From positions 3,844,001 to 3,908,000 of the forward strand of contig NC_010334.1 in the NCBI RefSeq assembly GCF_000019185.1: a stretch of DNA of 64,000 bases. Reading direction: 5' to 3'. Every line of letters starts with the position of its first letter. Within the stretch, counting starts at the first letter, position 1. A program made the position numbers and the translations under genes. Source of the stretch: Shewanella halifaxensis HAW-EB4. Its GTDB lineage: Bacteria > Pseudomonadota > Gammaproteobacteria > Enterobacterales > Shewanellaceae. The notes below the pieces were generated by a model. It was not told the origin of the DNA. It saw only the letters and a list, made by a program, of their open reading frames with translations, and did no database searches. Positions 36,137 through 44,568 of the stretch are shown here, piece by piece.

Positions 36137-36229
36137 TTAGCCCTTAAAAGTCATGGCGTATAAACCGCCACGCAAAATTTCTGTGTTTAACCAAAAGCTC
36201 TGCGAATAAATAGTGTGACTAAAATACAT
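36137..36229 (-). CDS. Micropeptide B, 30 residues
   Basis: The ATG at 36229 has a GGAG ribosome binding site. The peptide starts MYFSHTIYSQSFW and ends LRGGLYAMTFKG, the same last 12 residues as micropeptide A. It is two residues shorter in the N half. The N half varies, but aromatic and hydroxyl residues and the NT(D/E)(V/I)LRGG junction are kept. No signal peptide or membrane segment. I do not know the family; a leader peptide, secreted signal or small regulatory protein are all possible. Confidence 0.62.
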   Translation of the reverse strand: MYFSHTIYSQSFWLNTEILRGGLYAMTFKG

Positions 36230-36297
36230 AATTAATACTCCAAACAAAGTTGAATTCCTAATACTCTACTTTCGTAAAAGCCGTTCGCTGGCTTGTA

Positions 36298-36348
36298 GAG
36301 TCAACTTGTCGCTCGATTCCTTGGAGAATTATCCATCCTGGATAGACT
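36298..36348 (-). ncRNA. Conserved 5' leader block of unit B
   Basis: Counterpart of 35506-35556, 50 of 51 nt identical, 69 nt before the micropeptide start. Confidence 0.65.
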
Positions 36349-36386
36349 AAGTGTCGCTAAGCACCATTGCTTACCCGACGAAAGCA

Positions 36387-36414
36387 ATTATAGATAAATG
36401 TAGTTTTATTACAA
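36387..36414 (-). promoter_or_regulatory. Promoter of unit B
   Basis: TTGTAA (36414-36409) and TATAAT (36392-36387) 16 nt apart on the minus strand, the same arrangement as unit A although the surrounding bases differ. Confidence 0.75.
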
Positions 36415-36734
36415 GCTTTTTTATTAAAAAAGCGTAAAAAAGCCACTTTACGTTATTTTATTACAGAATTTAACTTTCATCCCCCTCAATTTGATTCACT
36501 GAGTAAGTTCATAAACGGCAATAGCAGAGATTGAGCTAAAGAATCCAACGACTTTGACCAGTATGAAAACGATTGTGGAAACTTTGCCTGACAAGAGCGC
36601 AACAAAGCCGTTGCAAACGACTCTGCGGTGCACAAAGACTATGCTAGACTGTCTGCATTTTCAGCCACACCCGCACCAGCGCCCTATCTATTTTACTAGA
36701 ATAGGGTGATTTTATTAGAACAGGGGATTTTTAA
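36415..36734. other. Intergenic region upstream of pepD
   Basis: 320 bp between unit B and pepD, divergent. Apart from a CCCTAT/ATAGGG hairpin at 36682-36706 just before pepD, I see no defined element. Confidence 0.45.
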
Positions 36735-38195
36735 GTGACCACTCTAAACCAATTACAACCACAAGCACTTTGGCAATGGTTCGAGCAGATCTGTGCTATT
36801 CCACACCAATCTAAACATGAGCAGGCATTGAGTGCTTATATTCAAACGTGGGCTAAAGACAAGCAGCTGAGCGTCGTCGAAGATAAAGTTGGCAACCTGA
36901 TCATCAAGAAACCAGCTACCGCAGGCATGGAAAACCGTAAGACCGTCGTCCTGCAAGCTCATATCGACATGGTGCCACAAAAGAACGCAGACAAAGTACA
37001 TGACTTTGAAAAAGATCCAATCGAAGCCTATGTTGATGGCGACTGGGTTAAAGCCAAAGGCACCACTTTAGGTGCAGACAACGGCATTGGTATGGCGTCT
37101 GCATTGGCTATTTTAGGTGCCGACAACATAGCTCATGGCCCGCTTGAGGTTTTACTGACTATTGATGAAGAAGCTGGTATGACAGGTGCGTTTGCTCTAG
37201 AAGCTGGCATGTTAGATGCTGACATTCTGATCAACACAGACTCTGAGCAAGAAGGTGAGATCTATATGGGCTGCGCTGGCGGCGTAGACGCACAGTTAAC
37301 AGTGCCTATAGTTTGGCAGTCCCCCGAGCCGACTAATACCAGTTATAAACTGTCATTATCAGGCCTAAAGGGTGGCCACTCTGGGGTTAACATCCATTTA
37401 GGTCGTGGTAATGCTAACAAGCTTTTAGCGCGGTTCCTATTTGATCACGGTGATGAACTGGCTATTGAGTTAACTCAATTTACTGGCGGTTCACTACGCA
37501 ATGCGATCCCACGCGAAGCAGACGTTAGCTTTATGTTACCTCCTGAAAATCAATCTTTACTGCAAGAACGTATTTCAGAGTTTCAAGCCTTAGTACGTCA
37601 AGAGTTAGCCATTGCCGATCCTGGTACGATTCTAACGTTAGAAGAGATCCCGGCAGAAAAGCAGGTCATGAGTGAAGAGTCACAGCAGATCTTAATTGAT
37701 GTGCTTAATGCTTGTCCTAACGGCGTCATTCGCATGAGTGATGAAGTAGAGGGCGTTACAGAGACATCACTTAACGTTGGCGTAATCGAGACCAGTGATA
37801 ACAGCGTGCAAATTATTTGCTTAATTCGCTCTCTAATTGATTCTGGCCGCGAAGAGATTGAAGGCGTATTGAGCTCTCTTGCTAACCTTGCAGGTGCAAA
37901 TGTTGAGTTTAGCGGTGCATACCCAGGTTGGAAGCCAGACAATAGCTCACCTGTTATGGCAAGCGTACGTGAGACCTACAAGGCGATTTATAACAAAGAG
38001 CCGACTATCATGGTGATCCATGCTGGCCTTGAGTGTGGCTTATTCAAGAAGCCCTATCCAGAGATGGATATGGTGTCTATTGGGCCAACCATTCGCTACC
38101 CACACAGCCCTGATGAAAAAGTTAACATCACGACCGTTGGCCAATACTGGGATCTATTATTAGCGGTACTAGAGCGTACACCCGTTAAAGGTTAA
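36735..38195 (+). CDS. pepD: Aminoacyl-histidine dipeptidase (PepD, M20 family)
   Basis: A 486-residue zinc dipeptidase that cleaves Xaa-His dipeptides such as carnosine. The start is GTG after an AGGGGA stretch. Zinc-binding segments are visible: VVLQAHIDMVPQK (about 75-87), TLGADNGIGMA, LTIDEEAGMTGA with the catalytic Glu pair, NTDSEQEGE, and the C-terminal IHAGLECGLF. The central domain (about 190-400) is the dimerisation lid. Single gene, cytoplasmic. Confidence 0.95.
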   Translation: MTTLNQLQPQALWQWFEQICAIPHQSKHEQALSAYIQTWAKDKQLSVVEDKVGNLIIKKPATAGMENRKTVVLQAHIDMVPQKNADKVHDFEKDPIEAYVDGDWVKAKGTTLGADNGIGMASALAILGADNIAHGPLEVLLTIDEEAGMTGAFALEAGMLDADILINTDSEQEGEIYMGCAGGVDAQLTVPIVWQSPEPTNTSYKLSLSGLKGGHSGVNIHLGRGNANKLLARFLFDHGDELAIELTQFTGGSLRNAIPREADVSFMLPPENQSLLQERISEFQALVRQELAIADPGTILTLEEIPAEKQVMSEESQQILIDVLNACPNGVIRMSDEVEGVTETSLNVGVIETSDNSVQIICLIRSLIDSGREEIEGVLSSLANLAGANVEFSGAYPGWKPDNSSPVMASVRETYKAIYNKEPTIMVIHAGLECGLFKKPYPEMDMVSIGPTIRYPHSPDEKVNITTVGQYWDLLLAVLERTPVKG

Positions 38196-38220
38196 CCAAT
38201 AAAACAGGTTTATAAGAATA

Positions 38221-38248
38221 AGGCCACTTAGTCATAAGTGGCCTTTAT
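38221..38248. terminator. Bidirectional terminator between pepD and dinB
   Basis: A 10-bp stem AGGCCACTTA/TAAGTGGCCT with a 4-nt loop and T or A tracts on both sides, serving two convergent genes. Confidence 0.88.
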
Positions 38249-38283
38249 TATTTCTAGAATCTGAGCTATTTCTCGCGACACGC

Positions 38284-39360
38284 CTAAAACCCTAAATCCA
38301 TCTGCGAGCTGTCTACATCTGCCTGTTCCGAAGCAATGCTATTAGAAGCGAGTCCAACGGAAACCCCCAAGAGGCGAATACCTCGCTCATGCTGCCTTTC
38401 CATCGCTTGCTCAAGCAACTGGTAAAACAGGTTTACTGAAATTTCATCACTTCTATGCTCAATCGTGGTCTGTTTAAAGTCTTCAAACTTAAGTTTAACC
38501 ACCTGCTTATTGATCGCTCTATCTTTAGCGCTACGACTCACGCGAGCACCGAGTTCTTGAATAAGCTGCGGCATCACCGCCCGACACTGCTCTAGGGTGT
38601 GAATATCTTTAGCTAATGTAGTTTCAACCCCAACCGACTTTCTCTCTCGGTTGGGCAAAATAGCACGCTTATCTATTCCCTTAGATCGCTCAATGAGCAC
38701 GCTACCGAATTTGCCAAAACGCTCAACCAACTTAGGCTCTGGGTAAGCCTGAATATCGCTACAAGTATGTAGCCCCAGATCGGCAAGTTTTTTAGCCGTG
38801 ACCTTTCCCACTCCAGGTATTTTTATCAGCGGTAAGGTTTTTACAAACTCTTCAATCATCTCAGGGCGGATCACATATTGTCCATTCGGTTTATTTAAAT
38901 CAGATGCTATCTTGGCAAGAAACTTAACCGGTGCGATGCCTGCCGATGCGGTTAGTCCCGTCTCAGCCAAGATCTCGGCACGAATAGCCTCTGCCATCAA
39001 GGTAGCAGAGCCTTTACAATGAGAACTCTCTGTCACATCAAGGTAAGCCTCATCCAGAGATAAGGGCTCAATTAAGTCGGTATAACGCTCAAATACGGCT
39101 CGGATCTGGTTTGATACCTCTTTATAAACCTGCATCCGCCCAGGAACCAAAATCAAATCGGGACATAACTTAAGGGCGTACCCCGATGCCATCGCAGAGC
39201 GGACTCCAAACTGACGTGCCTCGTAGTTACAGGTACTGATCACTCCACGGCGATCGCTGCGTCCGCCCACCGCAATAGGTTTTCCTCTTAGTTCAGGAAA
39301 GTCGCGCATTTCCACTGCGGCGTAGAAGCAATCCATGTCGACGTGAATAATTTTTTGCAA
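38284..39360 (-). CDS. dinB: DNA polymerase IV (Y family)
   Basis: A 358-residue translesion polymerase. IIHVDMDCFYAAVE at the N terminus carries the first catalytic Asp, and SLDEAYLDVT holds the second Asp-Glu pair. The helix-hairpin-helix region (PGVGKVTAKKLADLG) and little finger domain follow. The C-terminal end is not the usual clamp-binding pentapeptide in clear form; it ends SSQMDLGF, where QMDLGF is a plausible clamp motif. A LexA box upstream marks it as SOS-induced. Confidence 0.96.
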   Translation of the reverse strand: MQKIIHVDMDCFYAAVEMRDFPELRGKPIAVGGRSDRRGVISTCNYEARQFGVRSAMASGYALKLCPDLILVPGRMQVYKEVSNQIRAVFERYTDLIEPLSLDEAYLDVTESSHCKGSATLMAEAIRAEILAETGLTASAGIAPVKFLAKIASDLNKPNGQYVIRPEMIEEFVKTLPLIKIPGVGKVTAKKLADLGLHTCSDIQAYPEPKLVERFGKFGSVLIERSKGIDKRAILPNRERKSVGVETTLAKDIHTLEQCRAVMPQLIQELGARVSRSAKDRAINKQVVKLKFEDFKQTTIEHRSDEISVNLFYQLLEQAMERQHERGIRLLGVSVGLASNSIASEQADVDSSQMDLGF

Positions 39361-39386
39361 GCCAATATCCTCCGAAAAGAATATTA

Positions 39387-39402
39387 CTGTATATAAAAAC
39401 AG
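39387..39402 (-). promoter_or_regulatory. LexA (SOS) box of dinB
   Basis: CTGT-N8-ACAG, with CTGTATATAAAAACAG close to the full E. coli consensus. It lies 27 bp upstream of the dinB start, where it would cover the promoter. Confidence 0.9.
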
Positions 39403-39488
39403 TATTCAATATAAAGCACACAGATCAAATGCTAACTTTTGAAATTGGCGGTTAGTAAAAACGCTAAGTAATTATTCTAAAATATGAT

Positions 39489-39716
39489 TTACATTTTAGG
39501 CTCGCGGTAAAATAGCTGACTGAGCATTGTCTGCTCTTCGGTAGATAAAATGGATCGAGACTTAATATGAGTTGAGAAGCTCTGACTAAGATCCGCTATC
39601 ACCTTTTCATTGGCAAGCTGGGTTTCAAGGCGCTCAATATATTCCAGCAGGTAATCCATCTGTAATTGATTATCGCCATCGAGATAAACCCGCTCTGCTT
39701 TCGCTGAAATCAACAT
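39489..39716 (-). CDS. Hypothetical protein, 75 residues
   Basis: A short protein I do not recognise, starting MLISAKAERVYLDGDNQLQM. I place the start at the ATG at 39716, which has GGGGAG 6 nt upstream, rather than at a TTG seven codons earlier. It is mostly helical and charged, with heptad-like spacing (LLEYIERLETQLANEKV) suggesting a short coiled coil. No membrane segment. It lies between the bfr pair and dinB on the same strand, but with its own spacing. Confidence 0.6.
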   Translation of the reverse strand: MLISAKAERVYLDGDNQLQMDYLLEYIERLETQLANEKVIADLSQSFSTHIKSRSILSTEEQTMLSQLFYREPKM

Positions 39717-39912
39717 AGCCTGCTCCCCAATGGTCAAATAAAAATTTTAGACTGATACCTCATCATCTGTTTATTCAAAACAAACTCAGTAAAGTCGATA
39801 CAGATATTGTCAGTTTCTAGGCTAACCCAAGCTAGCTGAACACTCGCTGTATAGCACTTAGCAAAGTGGCAGTGCTCTTTATTTAAGCCAAAAATAGATT
39901 ACAAGCGAAATC

Positions 39913-39941
39913 AAAAAGAGACGCTTAAAGCATCTCTTTTT
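39913..39941 (-). terminator. Intrinsic terminator of the bacterioferritin pair
   Basis: AAAAAGAGA/TCTCTTTTT stem around an 11-nt loop, 20 bp after the second bfr stop, T-rich on the minus strand. Confidence 0.7.
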
Positions 39942-39960
39942 AATCAATTAATGATGTGGG

Positions 39961-40428
39961 TTACATTTTGCTCTGTAGATAGTTTTGTAAGCCCACCTTA
40001 TCAATTAAACCTAATTGTTTCTCAAGCCAATACATATGATCGGACTCCGTTTCCTCGAGTAATACTTCTAAGATCTCACGGCTCTCGTAATCACTTTTAA
40101 CCTCACACAAGGCAATTGCACTACGTAAGTTATCGGCCACTTGATATTCATAGGCTAAATCATTCTTGAGCATCTGCTCTGTATCTTTACCAATATTAAG
40201 CGGTTCTCTGCTCGCCACATCGGGGGTCCCTTCAAGGAACAAAATACGCTGCACTAACTTCTTCGCGTGATCTCTTTCATCATCTGACTCATGGGAAATT
40301 CGTTCGTGAAGTTCATTTAGCCCCCAGTCTTCAAACATCAAACCGTGTACAAAATATTGATCCATTGCAGACAATTCACCGGTGAGCAGCTTATTAAGTG
40401 TGTCGATGACATCTTGGTTACCTTTCAT
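39961..40428 (-). CDS. bfr: Bacterioferritin subunit with complete ferroxidase site, lacking the haem Met
   Basis: A 155-residue bacterioferritin. The di-iron residues are all present: Glu18, Tyr25, Glu51, His54, Glu94, Glu128 and His131 (a one-residue insertion shifts the last two against E. coli numbering). Residue 52, the haem-ligating Met in E. coli Bfr, is Arg. It should oxidise Fe2+ but not bind haem on its own. It follows its paralogue by 12 bp, and the two probably form mixed 24-mers. Confidence 0.93.
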   Translation of the reverse strand: MKGNQDVIDTLNKLLTGELSAMDQYFVHGLMFEDWGLNELHERISHESDDERDHAKKLVQRILFLEGTPDVASREPLNIGKDTEQMLKNDLAYEYQVADNLRSAIALCEVKSDYESREILEVLLEETESDHMYWLEKQLGLIDKVGLQNYLQSKM

Positions 40429-40440
40429 AACGTTCTCCGG

Positions 40441-40908
40441 TTAATCTATCTTTGACTGTAGGTAGTTTTGAATACCTGTTAAGGAAATAAGCTCTAGCTG
40501 TGCCTCTAACCAATCTAAGTGCCCTTCTTCATCTTCTAACAAGTCTTCTAGAATATCTCGGCTAACATAATCGGACTCCAGCTCACATAGGGCGATAGCA
40601 TCTCTAAGGACTAACAACTCCTCCTCAAGCATCACCTTGTCGCACTCGAGCATCTCTTGGCTATGTTCACCGATACGAATTTTATCTAACTGCTGCAGGT
40701 TAGGCAGTCCTTCAAGAAACAACACTCGCTCAATCAACTTATCGGCATGCTTCATATCCTGAATGGATTTCTTGTAAGCCTTTTCGTCTAGTTCACCTAA
40801 TCCCCAATTCTTATACATACGCGCATGAAGAAAATATTGATTGATAGCGGTAAGCTCGCTGGTCAGCACCTTATTAAGCTGACTAATGACCTTAGGTTGT
40901 CCTTTCAT
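40441..40908 (-). CDS. bfr: Bacterioferritin subunit with haem Met, altered ferroxidase site
   Basis: A 155-residue bacterioferritin starting MKGQPKVISQLNKVLTSEL. The haem ligand Met52 is kept (QDMKHADK). Of the ferroxidase residues Glu18, Tyr25, His54, Glu127 and His130 are present, but position 51 is Asp and position 94 is Leu with Glu at 95. It is first in a two-gene operon with a subunit that has the opposite combination. A Fur-like box lies about 110 bp upstream. Confidence 0.93.
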   Translation of the reverse strand: MKGQPKVISQLNKVLTSELTAINQYFLHARMYKNWGLGELDEKAYKKSIQDMKHADKLIERVLFLEGLPNLQQLDKIRIGEHSQEMLECDKVMLEEELLVLRDAIALCELESDYVSRDILEDLLEDEEGHLDWLEAQLELISLTGIQNYLQSKID

Positions 40909-41011
40909 CTGTTCATCCTTAGTTAAATTGATCTATATCAACACTTACAACCTAGAGCAAAAAACAACCAAATACAAATAAGGTTAAATATCAACAATTT
41001 AATAACCTTAG

Positions 41012-41026
41012 TGATTTTCATTATCA
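41012..41026. promoter_or_regulatory. Fur-like box upstream of bfr
   Basis: On the minus strand TGATAATGAAAATCA matches the 7-1-7 Fur consensus TGATAATNATTATCA at 13 of 15 positions. It is about 105 bp upstream of the first bfr start. Iron control of bacterioferritin is expected. Confidence 0.5.
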
Positions 41027-41233
41027 CTACAATTCTTAGTTGAGCTATCAAGTTTTCTGCAAGGTTTTTATCTAGTAAAACTAGTGTATTAACGTCATTT
41101 TGATTTAAATTGAACAGGCGAAGAAAAACGGAGGGGGAGTATCAATAGCTGTAAAAGTGGTAATGAAGAAGGTTATTAGCAACAAAAATTATAAAAATAA
41201 GATCGACTAAAGTAGGTGGTTTAAGGCTAAAAA

Positions 41234-41260
41234 TAAAAAAGGCTCCAACGAAGGAACCTT
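41234..41260 (-). terminator. Intrinsic terminator of the nqr-apbE-nqrM operon
   Basis: AAGGTTCC/GGAGCCTT stem (one wobble pair) with a 6-nt loop and six T on the minus strand, 22 bp after the nqrM stop. Confidence 0.85.
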
Positions 41261-41281
41261 AATTTGCGCAGAGTAATCGAG

Positions 41282-41503
41282 CTAGATAATACGATTCTGT
41301 TCTAACTTTTCTCGGCGCTCTTGTTCTGCCATTTTGGCTTTGCGCTTATCACATGGATCATCACAATCACATGCTTTCTCTATTCCGAGCGCACCTAGAC
41401 CACCGCAGCTTCCTTCTACAGCTTTTCGTTTGACTAAATAGCCTATCGACATTAAGAAAAAGAAACCTAATAACACGACAAAAGCCGCAATAAATGTGCT
41501 CAT
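41282..41503 (-). CDS. nqrM: Na+-NQR maturation protein NqrM
   Basis: A 73-residue protein: one membrane segment (about 3-22) and then a cysteine motif CGGLGALGIEKACDCDDPC with four conserved Cys, the DUF539/NqrM hallmark. NqrM is needed to assemble the iron site between NqrD and NqrE. I use the ATG at 41503, which has GGAG 6 nt upstream, rather than an upstream TTG. It is the last gene of the operon after apbE. Confidence 0.95.
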   Translation of the reverse strand: MSTFIAAFVVLLGFFFLMSIGYLVKRKAVEGSCGGLGALGIEKACDCDDPCDKRKAKMAEQERREKLEQNRII

Positions 41504-41515
41504 ATTCGACTCCAA

Positions 41516-42532
41516 CTACTGAGTAACGAGAGGTTTGAAAGCTTCACTATAGAAAACTTTAAAGCCATCATCTTGCTTTTCAATAAGCATTATCGCTAGA
41601 TGCTCGCGTTTAGCCAGCTCTAGTGATGCTTGAGTACCTAACACCATCATAGCAGTCGCGTAACCATCTGCAATCATACACTCTTCATGCAGTACCGTCA
41701 CAGACGCTAATCTATGGTTTATTGGGTAGCCTGTACGAGGATCGATCAGGTGTGAAAAACGCTTGCCGTCTTCCTCGTAATAATTACGATAATCACCCGA
41801 TGTTGCCATCGCCATATTTTTGAGTGAAATTATCTGCTGGATCTCAGTTCCGTCATCATCTGGCTGCTCTATCGCAATACGCCATAATGAACCATCGGCT
41901 TTAGTGCCATGAAGGCTGACTTCTCCGCCAATCTCAACTAAATATCCGGTCAGGTTATACTTATCCAATAAGGCGGCTATTTTATCAACACCGAAGCCTT
42001 TTGCAATCGAAGATAGATCGACATAGATATCAGGATTTTGCTTGCTGATTTTATTACCATCAACAGCAATCTCCTCAATACCCATGCGCTCCATAGCCAA
42101 ATCAATCTCTTGCTGAGATGGAATTTGCGTCGGCCTTTTATCTGGGCCAAAGCCCCATAAGTTAACTAAAGGGCCTAAGGTAATATCTAAGGCACCATCG
42201 GTTTTTTTATAAAGCGTTAAGCCTTCGGCAATCACTTTAGCCGTATCGGTCGATACTTCCATATTCTCATTATGGATCATCTGATTAAACTGAGACAACT
42301 CTGATTCAGGACGATATGTCGACATCTGATCGTTCACCTTTTCAAGGGCTAAATCGATCTCTGTTTGCAATGACTGTGCATCAGGCATCTCGTCGTTAGG
42401 TACAAGCTTAATATGATAAGTCGTCCCCATCGTGTTGCCAGACAAAGAGATAATTTCGGGCGGTTTTGAGCAAGCTGAAATAAAAAAGGCTAGCCCAATA
42501 ACTGCTAACCATTTCACCAAGATCTTTTGCAT
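41516..42532 (-). CDS. apbE: FAD:protein FMN transferase ApbE
   Basis: A 338-residue lipoprotein (lipobox ISAC, Cys21). It covalently links FMN to threonine in NqrB and NqrC. Recognisable parts are GNTMGTTYHI near residue 33, VDLSSIAKGFGVDKIA, and the metal-binding HLIDPRTGYP, followed by ADGYATAMMVLG. It follows nqrF by 129 bp and precedes nqrM by 12 bp, the classical arrangement. Confidence 0.97.
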   Translation of the reverse strand: MQKILVKWLAVIGLAFFISACSKPPEIISLSGNTMGTTYHIKLVPNDEMPDAQSLQTEIDLALEKVNDQMSTYRPESELSQFNQMIHNENMEVSTDTAKVIAEGLTLYKKTDGALDITLGPLVNLWGFGPDKRPTQIPSQQEIDLAMERMGIEEIAVDGNKISKQNPDIYVDLSSIAKGFGVDKIAALLDKYNLTGYLVEIGGEVSLHGTKADGSLWRIAIEQPDDDGTEIQQIISLKNMAMATSGDYRNYYEEDGKRFSHLIDPRTGYPINHRLASVTVLHEECMIADGYATAMMVLGTQASLELAKREHLAIMLIEKQDDGFKVFYSEAFKPLVTQ

Positions 42533-42661
42533 TGACCTAAATCCTTATATTCCACTTAAGACTATCGAGGGCTTAGAAAGGAAAGTGGCATGAGCTTATC
42601 AACCTCCACTTTCCACACTCGATGACGACACTTTTGCGGATTGTAACTTTATAAGAAGCGG

Positions 42662-43909
42662 TTAGCCACCGAAGTCATCCAATAGGATATTTTCATCTTC
42701 GACACCAAGATCTTTAAGCATAGCAATTACAGCAGCGTTCATCATTGGTGGACCACACATGTAGTACTCACAATCTTCTGGCGCTTCATGATCTTTGAGA
42801 TAGCTCTCATAAAGAACGTTATGAATGAACCCTGTCTTACCATCCCAGTTATCCTCGGGTTGAGGGTCTGAAAGAGCAACGTGCCATTGGAAGTTATCGT
42901 TATCTGCCGCTAGGCCATCGAAATCTTCAACATAGAACATTTCACGCTTAGAACGTGCCCCGTACCAGAAGCTCATCTTACGCTTAGTATGAAGACGCTT
43001 AAGCTGATCGAAGATATGCGAGCGCATCGGCGCCATACCTGCACCACCACCGACAAAAACCATCTCATTATCAGTTTCTTTAGCGAAGAACTCACCAAAT
43101 GGACCTGAAATTGTCACCTTATCGCCCTCTTTGAGGCTAAAGATATACGAAGACATCTTACCACAAGGCAGTGACAGGTTACGTGGAGGCGGCGTCGCAA
43201 TACGCACGTTCAACATGATGATACCTTCCTCTTCAGGATAGTTCGCCATCGAGTATGCACGGATTGTCTCATCATCAACTTTCGATTCTAAGTTGAAGAA
43301 ACCAAAATGCTCCCAATCACCACGATACTCTGCAGGAATATCAAAATCTGCATATTTAACATGGTGGGCTGGCGCTTCAATCTGAATATAACCACCAGCT
43401 CGGAAAGGAACCGTGTCACCATCAGGGATTTGAAGCTTAAGCTCTTTGATGAAAGTGGCCTTGTTATCGTTAGAGATAACGGTACATTCCCACTTTTTAA
43501 CACCGAAGATCTCCTCTTCGAGCTCGATCTCCATATCGGTTTTAACGTTCACCTGACACGATAAACGACAGCCCTCACGAGCCTCACCTTTAGTGATATG
43601 GTCCATCTCGGTTGGCAAAATATCACCACCACCCGATTTTACGTGTACTTTACACTGACCACAGGTACCACCACCGCCACAAGCACTGGAAACGAAGATA
43701 CCGTTATCCGCAAGTGCACCCAACAATTTACCACCTGCAGGTAATTTGATGCCCTTCTTTGGGTCATCATTGATACCAATTGTAATGTCACCACTGTTCA
43801 CTAACTTTGACTTGGCAAATAAAATAATTAACACCAAACCTAAGACAATAGCAGTAAACATACTCACACCGAGGTAAACCTCGAGCGGAGTAGATTTAAG
43901 AATATCCAT
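42662..43909 (-). CDS. nqrF: Na+-NQR subunit F (NADH dehydrogenase)
   Basis: A 415-residue NADH-oxidising subunit. One N-terminal membrane helix (about 10-30), then a plant-type [2Fe-2S] domain with Cys in SACGGGGTCGQC and GCRLSC, an FAD-binding domain with RAYSMANY, and an NAD domain with GGGAGMAPMRSH and YMCGPPMM near the C terminus. It passes electrons from NADH to the rest of the complex. Last of six nqr genes, 45 bp after nqrE. Confidence 0.98.
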   Translation of the reverse strand: MDILKSTPLEVYLGVSMFTAIVLGLVLIILFAKSKLVNSGDITIGINDDPKKGIKLPAGGKLLGALADNGIFVSSACGGGGTCGQCKVHVKSGGGDILPTEMDHITKGEAREGCRLSCQVNVKTDMEIELEEEIFGVKKWECTVISNDNKATFIKELKLQIPDGDTVPFRAGGYIQIEAPAHHVKYADFDIPAEYRGDWEHFGFFNLESKVDDETIRAYSMANYPEEEGIIMLNVRIATPPPRNLSLPCGKMSSYIFSLKEGDKVTISGPFGEFFAKETDNEMVFVGGGAGMAPMRSHIFDQLKRLHTKRKMSFWYGARSKREMFYVEDFDGLAADNDNFQWHVALSDPQPEDNWDGKTGFIHNVLYESYLKDHEAPEDCEYYMCGPPMMNAAVIAMLKDLGVEDENILLDDFGG

Positions 43910-43954
43910 TAACTTATCCTTAAAAGTCCGAAATAAGAACCCAGTGGCTCCCTG

Positions 43955-44563
43955 TTATAGGGACACACCAGAAAACGACATAAATCCAAGCGCCATTAGA
44001 CCCGCAGTAACAAAGGTAATACCTAAGCCACGTAGCCCGTCAGGCACATCAGCATATTTCAGCTTTTCACGGATACCAGCTAACAAGACAATAGCTAATG
44101 CAAAACCAAGTCCTGAACCCACACCAAACACCATGCTCTCAACTAGGCTGTAATCACGTTCAACCATGAAAGATACCGCACCAAAAATTGCGCAGTTTAC
44201 GGTGATAAGTGGAAGGAAGATCCCCAGAGCGTTATAGAGTGGCGGGAAGAATTTATCCAACACCATCTCAAGGATCTGTACTAGTGCAGCGATCACACCG
44301 ATGAAGGTGATAAACTTCAAGAAGCTTAGGTCAGCCTCCGGAAGACCAGCCCAAGCTAATGCACCAGGCGCTAACAGCCCCTGATAGATGATCTGGTTAA
44401 CCGGAACTGAAATCGCCAGTACCACTACAACTGCAATACCCAATCCCATCGCTGTGGTCACTTTCTTTGAAACCGCTAGGAATGTACACATCCCCAGGAA
44501 GAAAGAGAGAGCCATATTCTCGATGAAAATAGAGCGAATTAGCAAACTAATATAATGTTCCAT
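43955..44563 (-). CDS. nqrE: Na+-NQR subunit E
   Basis: A 202-residue integral membrane subunit with six hydrophobic segments; with NqrD it forms a pseudo-symmetric pair holding an Fe centre. The conserved Cys in FLGMCTFLAVS and the TVNCAIFGA region are visible. It starts 5 bp after nqrD. Confidence 0.97.
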   Translation of the reverse strand: MEHYISLLIRSIFIENMALSFFLGMCTFLAVSKKVTTAMGLGIAVVVVLAISVPVNQIIYQGLLAPGALAWAGLPEADLSFLKFITFIGVIAALVQILEMVLDKFFPPLYNALGIFLPLITVNCAIFGAVSFMVERDYSLVESMVFGVGSGLGFALAIVLLAGIREKLKYADVPDGLRGLGITFVTAGLMALGFMSFSGVSL

Positions 44564-44568
44564 CGCGC

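Larger units (their letters stand above)
40909..41281. other. Intergenic region upstream of the bfr pair
   Basis: 373 bp, AT-rich, without a gene. It holds the Fur-like site at 41012-41026 and the nqr operon terminator near 41250. I see nothing else. Confidence 0.5.
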
